A stretch of 64,000 nucleotides of DNA. Source: Panopea generosa (lineage: Eukaryota; Mollusca; Bivalvia; Adapedonta; Hiatellidae). Positions 25,701 through 37,700 of the stretch are shown here, piece after piece. The stretch covers positions 3,087,501 to 3,151,500 of the forward strand of contig CM055896.1 of assembly GCA_029582155.1 (NCBI GenBank). Direction: 5' to 3'. Made by a program: the position numbers and the translations under genes. The notes beneath the pieces are model-generated. The model had not been told where the DNA came from and ran no database searches. It saw only the letters and a program-made list of their open reading frames with translations. Every line of letters begins with the position of its first letter. The stretch's first letter is position 1.

Positions 25701-28700
25701 CTTGTTTACCAGTATGTGTTTCAACCTGTAATATAGTTATAGAAAGTTATAACATGAATACCAAGTTCTCTCCCCTTGTTTACCAGTATGTATTTCAACC
25801 TGTAATATAGTTATAGACAGTTATAACATGAATACCAAGTTCTCTCCCCTTGTTTACCAGTATGTGTTTCAACCTGTAATATAGTTATAGACAATTATAA
25901 CATGAATACCAAGTTCTCTCCTCTTGTTTGCCAAAGTGAGTCTCCACCTGTTATACACATAATTATACCACGAAATAGTAAATTCTCTCCCCTCCATTTA
26001 CTAGTAATATAAATAATCATAACACAAAATACTTAGTTCTCTCCCCTTTTCATATAAAATTATACAGTAAAACCTGTGTAAGCAGTCAACTCTACTGAGC
26101 AACCACTTGTCTTAAGCAGCCACATTAGCTATTTTCAATTCCTATGATTTTTATGGCAAACTGACCTGTATTAAGCAACAATATATCTTAAAAGGCCACT
26201 TTTGCTCCTTCCCTTGACTGTCTGCTCAAGACAGGTTTAACTGAAATTTATTTCAATTTTGAATTACTCTCCATCATTCAATGTTATTTCACGAACAAAT
26301 CAATCTTAGCTCTGACAGTCAATGATATTAAATAGTGAAGTTACTGAATCAAACAAGCCGCAGCATGTTCTAGTGGTACAGCGTCCGCCTTACATGCAGA
26401 AGGTTGTGGGTTCGATCCCCAGCCATGCCATACCAAAGACTCAAAAAATGATACTAGAAGCTTCCTCACTTGATGTTCAGCATTTAGAGGATACATCTAG
26501 TCTGGTCAGCCCATTGTCAGTATAATGTGACTTAGTGGGGTATAATACCATATGTCATCCGGATTTATAACATTCCAACATTCATAATTAAGATGACTTG
26601 ATATTAAATTTTATGACATTGGCGAGGGGTTGCTGATTTTTTTTTACTTAGCCACAATACAAACCTTTTGCTTTTTCCTTCGCTTCCCACCTCTGGATTC
26701 CAAGGGGTGTTGGGCATCTGGAACTGGCCTTGCCATGCCTGAGCGATCTGTACGGGTCAATGTTACAAAATCTTCATCTGGACCCATACCGCCCTTCTTT
26801 CCTCCTTCACTTACAGAACCAGGAGGGGCATTCTTCCTGGCTTCCCGGGCAGCCTCAAGCTGAGATTTTAGTTTATCTGCCTGTTCCTGTAAGGGATTGG
26901 TGATGCAAAGGTAATGTAAAGTGTTAAAATTTAATATTTTATATAATACATATGTACATGTATCTAGAAAATTGAGAACACATACAGGTACATTGCATAA
27001 TAGGAAACCATACTACATGTATATTACAGGAGGAGGGTTAGAGTGAAAATGTTATCTTTGTACCACATGTATGTGGTTCTTGAACAGTAGAATAAAGTCT
27101 AGCAAATAGGCAAGTGAGCAGTCAAAGCAGTCAGTTATCTAACATACAAGAGCCATGTTTGACATGGTCAATCCCCTGCCGAAGCAAATTCTTGTACTGT
27201 CCACTTCCTGTCAGTGCCCTCTATCATTGTATGCAGTTTCAAAGCATTTACTTCAAAACTTTTCAAGGTATGCTCCAAACAAAGGGAAAATATCAAAGGG
27301 GAATAATTCTGTGAAGACAGAAGAAAGAGTTATGGTACTTGCACACCGTACTTCCTCTCAATGTCCTTGGACTAACGCACTGAGACCATTATCATATCCT
27401 CCTTCGCATTCTGCAGGGGGATAACAATATATTAAATCTTTAAACCCATGATATGGTTAGAAAAAAAATACAGACCTAGTTCTACTTAGTTCAACCATAA
27501 AAAGTTTATTATGGGGGTAATAGCCTATTACACTGTACTTCTTCTTTAAACATGTATTTTCAATAAAAGACATAGGTTATTATTTACTATTCAATGTTAA
27601 ATACTCCTGTTGTCTTTTAAAGGGTCCTCTGTGGCCAAGTGGTCTAAGACACCATCTCAAAATCACTAAAGTTTGCCATTTACTTGCGGAAGGACAGTGG
27701 GTATACTCAAATTCATCAAGACCCCACCAATAAAACTGGATATGCTATATATAACCTGAAATGTGTTGAAAATGGTGTGAAACCCCATTAAAAAATAGGG
27801 GGAAAAAACTCCTTTAAATTGGTAATAAATTACTGTGTAACCTTCTGACCTGTGTTTCAATAGTATGAAACTTGGTATAATAATGAAAGATTGATAATGT
27901 CATATTATTCCATACCTGGTTTCCCATGATTTCAGCTTTTACTATTTTGGCTCCCAGTGCATTCATTTCTTTTTCAGTCAGTAGTTTGACCTCTGGTTCT
28001 TGTGGCCTTGAACTTTGACCTTTACTGGGCTCCTCCTCACTGCTACTACTACTTTCCTCACTACTGGACCCTGTATGATTATTGGAAAGTTTAAAACAAG
28101 AAAAATGTAACTGTTGGTATATATCTGTTTAAGTGAGTTAAAAAACAAATAAAACTGAATATTTCTTTATTTCTTATTGTTTCACTTCACTATTTGTAAT
28201 TCAGTGGCTGGGGTTTAAAACATTCAAAAACACATAACTGTGGAACAATTCCTCTTTAATAACTAATGTTACTATTCAGAGGATGCTTGAGAAGTGATTC
28301 AAAACTACAAAAACATGCATACAACCAAGAGAATCATTGAATAACATCTCCCCATTCTAATAATTTAATACTGAATAAAAACAATTATAATTGGCAGTAA
28401 TTAATGGTATATAAACACAGTGACACACTTTCTGAAACAGAGGACATTAAGGTAGAGGTCAAGCATGGGTCTTATGCTCTGGGTAGTGTCAGTTGACCAT
28501 CTTAAAGTACAGTATTTTAACACTTATAATTATTAAATGATATTAGTTTCAAATCAAAAGAATCTTCCGATACAGAAAGATTATTAATACCTCTGAGGCA
28601 CATTGTATGTATCTCACAATACAAATTAAAACAAGAGCACAAAGTTTAGTGAAATTATCTTGGACAGTACAGAGTTTTTTTATTTTATAGGCCATAGGGT

Positions 28701-31700
28701 CACCCACACAGATCAAACTCACAACCTCTTGTGTTAGTGGCCAACACTCCATCCACTGAACTACTGCCTACTTTTAAGTTCAGCAGTTGAATTCACACTA
28801 ATTGGCAAAGATGAAAAGAAATCAAAGGAACTATACTCCATAAGGGGCTTGGGACTGCCAGGGAAGTCAAGAAGAATGAACCTCCTGGTTGGCATACAAA
28901 CATGTGGATGTTGTCTTATCATCACTGAGAAAACATTAACAAAGATAAATTATTTATAATTGTCTAACTTTCATCTATTAAATATACAAACCTGATCCGC
29001 ACCCAATGATTGTCTATGGACATTTGACAAAATCACTCCCTTTATAAGATTGCGGCCAAATCTGGCTTAATTATTTTATTAGTGGATAAAACTGCTTAAT
29101 GCTATGAATTTTGTTATAAAGAAATCAATATCATCGTACCTGAACTTGACGATTCAGAAGAAGAACTTTGTCTTCGTCTTCTACTTCTGTCTTTATCAGC
29201 ATCTCTGTTACCTTCTTTTCTTTTTTCACCAGCGTCTCGTTTATCCCTTTCTTCTGTTTCTACAGGTTTTTGAAATTCCTTCTTCTTCCATGAAGGAATT
29301 CTATCCGAGGATGATTTTACTGACCTTGAACTTTTATAACTATTGTCATCCATCTCTCCTGGTTTCATAAACATACTTTTCATTGAACTTGATGCAGAAG
29401 ACCTGTCTTTTGACCGTGACCTTTTTCTATACCTTTCTCTAGACCTAGATTTTGTTCGTCTTCTAGTTCTGTCTTTTGATCGTGACCTTGATCTTTTCTT
29501 TCTATATTTTTCTCGTGACCTTGACCGTCTATCTCTATCCCTTGATCTTTCAGTTTTTTCTCGGGAATTCGACCTTGAATATCTATGTCTTTCAGGTGTC
29601 CTTGACCTATTTCTACCATTTCTTGAACCTGAACTTCTTACAGGAGATCTAGAGTGTGACCTTGATTTTTTTCTTGTGTCCATATGTTTATTATCACTAC
29701 CAGGTTTCATGAATCTATCTCTTCTATCTGACCTTTCATTTGACCTCTCACCCCTTTGACCTTGACCATGGCCAGTCATCATTTCTGCTTCACTGATCAT
29801 CTTCTGTATTTTTTCTAATGACTGAAATATGTCATGTTAAACTGATGTTGACAACTTTTATACTAGTGCAGAAAATATAAACAAATGTTAAATTAATTAG
29901 ACCTATATAGTAACTGTATAAACACAATGTATAAAATTGAAAATACTACATGAACTTTGGACAATAAATCTGAAGAAATCAAATGCCTAATGTTTTATTT
30001 AGTCCATTATTCAAGACTTTCCATATGTATTATATTAGTTTAAGAAAATAATAATAAGTGTTTAATGTATGAGCATATACGCACCACACACACACAGAAA
30101 TATGAATCCAAAGGTGTTTTACGAAGTGTTGCTTGCTACATGTGCATTCATATATAATGAACATTCAATCAATCAAGTTTATCATTGTTAATAATTATGT
30201 TATAAATGTACATGTATTCAGTCAATATCACCATGCCTCTTTTCTAATCATCTAGGGGATGGTCCTCCATGGCCGAGTGGTCTAAGGTGCCATCTCAAGA
30301 TCACTTACCTCTCACGCTAAGGTTGTAGGTTCGAGTCACGCACGCTCCAAATACTGTATGTAAGAAAGTTTCAAGTAACTTGTGAAGGAAGGTGGTTCTA
30401 CTCAGTCTTACTCAGTCTGAGATCTTCCTCCACCAGTAAAACTGGATATGCCAAATATAACCTGAAATGTGTTGAAATGGCATTAAACCACATTCAAAAA
30501 ATTTTTAAAAAAATTATCTCGGACCTTTCTACTGCATAAAAAGGTGTATCATTCCTATATATTAATGAAAGAGCAGAAGTCCTGCCACATTTAGTTTATA
30601 CTTATTTATTTTAGCTTGATTGTGAAGTCAGCTCAGAGTTTATATGAACTGCTTTTGGCGTCCACTTCCTAGATAGAAGCAGTATGGAGTGTTGTTTTAA
30701 GAAAGTTAACAGGTCATGCTGGGGATCTAATCCGCAACATCTAGCGTGAACTTTCAACACTATCCGCAGGACTAGTCCTGCCACATTCCTATAACACTCA
30801 TGAATTTACATGATTTTTTATGTTGTCACAATCTAATGCAAAAGTTAATGACAGATGATGACAGAAGGCAGATAAGGCATGGTCACAAAAGCTGGGCTCA
30901 GTTAAGCTGACAAGACAGTGATGAAGATCTATCTTCAGTGGTCTCCAGGATCTAACTATGTTTCAACAGATTCATAGTTTAGTTAAAACCTATTTATTTT
31001 ACATCGATTGTGAAAGAAGTTCTTACAACATGGGCAAATCCTGCTCTAGGTCTCCCTGTGTAGAACCAGTACTGAAATATGTGGAAAGAATGTCTTGCTC
31101 AAGGACACCACACATAGCCATGGCAGAGGATCGAACCAACGACCCTCCGATCATGGGTTTGGTGCTCTACCATAGGACCACATGCTCCACACAAGTCAAA
31201 TTTATAGTTTTCCTTATATCTCTTTTAACTGTTGACATTTTTCTTTTATCTTGTCTATGCGTCACTTCATCATGTCATACTTACACCCCATCTCTCTGCT
31301 GCCATTTCTTCTAAATTACGCCCCTCTTCCTTTGCCTGCTCCACACATCTCTGGTAAGACTTGCGTAACCATGACAACCCACTGTCACCAGTACCTGTCA
31401 CATTGGAAACATCTTTGACCCTCGACTTGCTCTCCTCAGGAATTCCAGTGCCACCATCTTTCCAATAAGGATTCAGTTCTTTAGCATGCTGACCTGGCTG
31501 GATTGGGAGAATGTGTATACAAGCTGTTAATAAGCTATGCTACAGTATAAACAATAGATTTACTATCATTTGTCACATGTATGAATATTCAAGCCAAGAA
31601 TATTAAATCTCATAAAGGGCCAGGTGTGTTAACAGGTGATTTTGGTCCAAAATAAAAGTGGAAAAAAATCTTCTTCATTTGTAATGACATAACTACTTAT

Positions 31701-34700
31701 TTTATTAGATTGAATAAAGGTCTTCATTAACAATAAAAAAAATACAATAATGTACTGTTATGACATCATACACTCGACGTAAAGTGGTAAAATTTCTAAA
31801 ATATGCAGAATTTCTGTTCATTTTTTCAAAAATAGATATGTGCGCATGCGAGAAACAAATTGAAATTTTTTCACCATTAGTTCCAATCCAATGACTTAAC
31901 ATTTGATTAAAATTTCAAATTGTTTCTCGGCTGCGCGCATGTATTTATTTAAGAAATAGGCACAGACTGCGGCATTATTTGAAAGGGGTAGATCTACGAA
32001 ATTAGCCTAAGAATATGGTGATTTCTCGAACATGTTTATTTTCAAATTTTCAAGTTTTTCAACATATTACTTCTCTTATATTTGAGATTCGTGTATATTT
32101 GGGAAAATTAACTGTGATTAGGGTAAAATGAGTGAGGGCTGTTCCATTTAAACATACATCCCACCCATGGATGGCAAAATAAACTTCTAGATGGGAGAGT
32201 TTTTCAAAATGGGGGGCCTGATAAAATGAATTAAAAATATAAAGGGGGAGGTTCCAATTTCAAAGTGCCTTTCATGGGTGGGTTGTACGTTTAAATTGAA
32301 TAGCCCTGAAGCCAAACATACCCAAAATCCTCATTTTTTGCAAATTTTTTGGCAATTTCCTGCAGTTTATAATTATTTTAGGTTGGTCAACCTCAAAATA
32401 AATAAATTTATATATTGTAGGATAAATGTTATCCATTTAAACAAAAATTATTATGGTCAATGGCTGTGCACTGCCTTAAAATGAACAGTTTGTCTTCATT
32501 ATTGCCCTACGATAAGGACAATGATGACAGTCAAAAACGGCATTACTTGCCCATGAAAAACCGATGTATGTGAATTTGTTAGAGAACAGAAGTTTTTATC
32601 CGGAAAAAATTCAATGATGATCATTGTTGAGATTTTAAACAAACCAAAATGGGAATGATTTTCATTAGATATCAAAATTTTTAGCACCGAACTCCATACC
32701 TTCAAGACACTGTTTCCAGCTGCCATGCAACCGGGTATGGTCTAAATTAGTGCAGATGTTCACGTTTGAACAAACAGCTTTTCAAAATTGTTTTACACAG
32801 AACTGGAGAGATTTGTTGTGTAAATGATAATGATGCTTCAAATAGAAAACTAAATATATACTAAAATTGTAATATTAAATTGCTGCACCACCCGCCTTTG
32901 AGTCCAGAACAATATGCGCTAATTATAGATTACTATTAGGTACATCTAACTGTGTGAAAATTACTGTGTCAGCCTCGTTAGCTAAGTGGTTAGCAGCGTC
33001 ACTCTGAAAGCAAGTTGTGGGTTCTATCCATTCTTTGAATGGTGGGACATCCTCTTAATATGGACTATGAAAAATTTCAAAAAAATTCTTATATACACTG
33101 AAACATTAAAGAGTTTTGTTCCAGGACATACTACGTTTATCGTAAGTTACATAATTTTTTAACAAAAACTCATTAATAGAGTTGCCCACACAATTACCCG
33201 ACTGAGAAATTCCTTTTCTTTTTCCAATTCTTCCTTTTCTTTATTCTTCTTGGCTATCAGATCCTGTCTGGTAACAGTAGGGAACAAATCTACAGGTGCA
33301 TTCATCCAACTGTCCCTCTACAATGTAAACATAGTATTATAAGTAAACAGACCCTGACTGGTACATGTAACAGTGGAGGATAAACCTACACGGTCATCTA
33401 TCCAACTGTCCCTCTACAATGTAAACATGGTATTATAGGCAAACAGATCATGACTGGTACATGTAATAGTGGAGGATAAACCTAAACGGTCATCTATCCA
33501 ACTGTCCCTCTACAATGTAAACATGGTATTATAGGTAAACAGACCCTGACTGGTACATGTAATAGTGGAGGATAAACCTAAACGGTCATCTATCCAACTG
33601 TCCCTCTACAATGTAAACATGGTATTATAGGTAAACAGACCCTGACTGGTACATGTAATAGTGGAGGATAAACCTAAACGGTCATTTATCCAACTGTCCC
33701 TCTACAATGTAAACATGGTATTATAGGTAAACAGACCCTGACTGGTACATGTAATAGTGGAGGATAAACCTAAACGGTCATCTATCCAACTGTCCCTCTA
33801 CAATGTAAACATGGTATTATAGGTAAACAGACCCTGACTGGTACATGTAATAGTGGAGGATAAACCTAAACGGTCATCTATCCAACTGTCCCTCTACAAT
33901 GTAAACATGGTATTATAGGTAAACAGACCCTGACTGGTACATGTAATAGTGGAGGATAAACCTAAACGGTCATTTATCCAACTGTCCCTCTACAATGTAA
34001 ACATGGTATTATAGGTAAACAGATCATGACTGGTACATGTAACAGTAGAGGATAAACCTACACGGTCATCTATCCAACTGTCCCTCTACAATGTAAGCAT
34101 CATTATAGGTAAACAGACCTTGACTGGTACATGTAACAGTGGAGGATAAACCTACACGGTCATATATCCAACTGTCCCTCTATAATGTAAACATCATTAT
34201 AGGTAAACAGATCATGACTGGTACATTTTACAGTGGAGGATAAACCTACACGGTCATCTATCTAACTGTCCCTCTACAATGTAAACATGGTATGGTATTA
34301 TAGGCAAACAGATCATGACTGGTACATGTAACAGTGGAAGCAGATCTACATGGTCATCCATCCAACTGTCCCTCTACAATGTAAACAGCATTACAGGCAA
34401 ACAGATCCTAACTGGTTCATGTAACAGTGGAAGCCAACTCTGCAGGGTCATCCATCCAACTATCCCTCTACAATGTAAACAGCATTATAGGCAAACAGAT
34501 CCTGACTAATTCATGTAACATTGGAGGACAAATCTACAGATGTATTCATCCAACTGTTCCTCTAAAATGTAAACAGCATTATAGGCAAACAGATCCTGAC
34601 TGGTACATGTAACATTGGAGGTCAAATCTACAGATGCATTCATCCAACTGTCCCTCTAAAATGTAAACAGTATTACAGGCAAACAGATCCTGACTAGTAC

Positions 34701-37700
34701 ATGTAACATTGGAGGACAAATCTACAGATGCATTCATCCAACTGTCCCTCTAAAATGTAAACATATTATCACAGGCAAGAAGGTTATGTCTGGTAACAGC
34801 TAATAACAAATCTACTGGGACATTTTATCCAAACTGTTCTCTGCAATGCAAACAGGTGTTTCAGGCAAAGAGATATTTTGTACATATCAAGTAACATCAA
34901 CTCATAATACACGAAAATGAAAATACCGGCTGTGTAAAGTGTCTACCCTGTAATGATTACACACAATACAGAATGTAAGATGGTGGATCACAATACGTAA
35001 AATGATTCCTGTAATGATTACACACACAATACAGAATGTAAGATGGTGGATCACAATACGTAAAATGATTCCTGTAATGATTACACACACAATACAGAAT
35101 GTAAGATGATGGTACACAACGTGTAAAATGACTTCTGTAATGATTACACACACAATACAGAATGTAAGATGATGGTACACAATGTGTAAAATGATTCCCA
35201 TAATGATTACACACACAATACAGAATGCAAGATGATGATACACAATGTGTAAAATGACTCTTGTAATGATTACACACACAATACAGAATGAAAGATGATG
35301 GTACACAATGTGTAAAATGACTCTCGTAATGATTACACACACAATACAGAATGTAAAATGCTGGTACACAATGTATAAAATGTCTCCCGTGATGATTACA
35401 CACACAACAATGTGTAAAATGTCTCCCGTGATGATTACACACACAATACAGAATGTAAGATGACGGTACACAATGTGTTAAATGACTCTCGTAATGATTA
35501 CTCACATAATACAGAATGTAAGATGATGATACACAATGTGTAAAATGACACCTGTAATGATTACACACACAATACAGAATGAAAGATGATGGTACACAAT
35601 GTGTAAAATGACTCTCGTAATGATTACACACACAATACAGAATGTAAAATGCTGGTACACAACGTATAAAATGTCTCCCATGATGATTACACACACAACA
35701 ATGTGTAAAATGTCTCCCGTGATGATTACACACACAATACAGAATGTAAGATGACGGTACACAATGTGGAAAATGACTACCGTAATAATTACACTCACAA
35801 TACAGAATGTTAAATGCTGGTACACAACATATAAAATGTCTCCTATGATGATTACACACACACAATACAGAATGTAAGAAGATGATACACAATGTGTAAA
35901 ATGACACCTGTAATGATTACACACAGTACAGAATGAAAGATGATGGTACATAATGTGTAAAATGACTCTTGTAATGATTACACACACAATACAGAATGTA
36001 AAATGCTGGTACACAACGTATAAAATGTCTCCCATGATGATTACACACACAACAATGTGTAAAATGTCTCCCGTGATGATTACACACACAATACAGAATG
36101 TAAGATGACGGTACACAATGTGGAAAATGACTACCGTAATAATTTCACACACAATACAGAATATTAGACCAGTCATAATATGACTTTTAAGTGTATCTAC
36201 ACAATTTTAATAGATGTATACTTTATCCAAGTCTGATCCTAAAATTCTTCAAAGACAAAGGATTACATTCACATTATCAGTACAGTTACCTCAAGTCTTG
36301 GACCTTTCACTCCGGTAGGTAATGTTTCTGCTGTCTTTTCCTTAGCTGACTTTTCCACCCACATGGATCCATCTTCATCATCGGAGCTCTGGAATAAAAA
36401 CAATTATTCTAAATTCAAACAGCCTACTCCTAGATCATCCACATGTAACTTGCATTTTATTTTCGCATAAAGTTTTTTAACCAAGTTGGGTTCAAACCCA
36501 CAACTTCAGCAGTGCAACTTAAGAGGTCATTAGATGGCAGCGCTTTAGACTATGTCTAATATAATTCAATACAAACAGTTATAGCTGTCAGATTTATATT
36601 AAACTATTGATACATGGAATTTGCTCAAATTGCTATAAACATATATGAGAATTTCAATAATGATAATGGATTTTTTTATATATACATAAACATGTCAGTA
36701 TAAATTACAAGTATTAACTTACAGATTCCGATGAGCTGCTACTGTCTCGCTTCTTCCTCTTTTTCTTCTTTTCCTTTTCTTTGTGTTTCTTTTTCTTCTT
36801 GTCTTTCTTTTTCTTTTTAACTTTCTTCATACTCTGTGTGTGTAGTCAAGAGTAATAAGGCCATAATAAATTAATTGCTAGATTATCATTCCCACCCACC
36901 CCCTAATTTTCATGCCACCTTTTTAAGAAAAAATTAGATGATAATATCTCTAGCAATTAATTTATAATGGCCTATGCAATGTAAAAAAAAACTGTAATAT
37001 TTTACCAGGAAAAGCAAAATGAATGAAGGCTTTTCATTAAAAGAAAGTCAAACAAAATTAGAACTAGAACCATTGACTGTTAAATATTAAAAAAAAAAGC
37101 ATCAAAACAGTCCTAAACTAGTTAAATCATGCATACTTGTTTACAAGAGTGAGACCCATTTATGAACTATTGACATTGTTATATACACTTGATTCAAAAT
37201 ACAAGCTGCACGTAACAATTTTTGGTAAAAACTGTGGCTTTTAAAAATTATCAAATGATTAACACTTTAATAAATGGAGATAGTTGTTTTTTTATATTTG
37301 AGTTAGTTTTCAGGGTCTGCATGTAACCCATTGGGTGTCCTGCAAAATTCGTTAACAACTTACAGTAGACAATTTGAATCCAGTTTATAAATAGAAAGTC
37401 AAGAATTTATAGAGAAAAAACTGAACCCGTAAACAAATATTTTACAAACTGATAATATATTAAATCCACCTTTATCTGTTCCTGATAGTAACATAATGTA
37501 TATCTAGATGTTGGAGCTTTCTGCGAAATTGAAGAGACTAAATTGTTAATCTATATTTTTAAGATATATAAATTCATGTCTTTGCAATATATAGTATATT
37601 GTCACAGATGTAAGTCACTATTCTATTTAGCCAAATCATAAATTTTTGTGTATATTTCTATGACACAATATTCACCTGTTCTTCTTTATCCACTCTGTTA

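Noticed and set aside
29343-29759. Plus-strand frame of 138 codons rich in Leu-Asp-Arg
   Set aside because: Antisense shadow of the RS-rich exon 7 of CWF19L2.
33311-36170. CRISPR-like regular array
   Set aside because: Units are contiguous without unique spacers, and the DNA is eukaryotic.
34957-36176. Antisense frames of 189-316 codons, Cys/His-rich, at first sight zinc-finger-like
   Set aside because: Pure product of the 63-bp repeat; Cys/His spacing follows the DNA period and fits no known finger.
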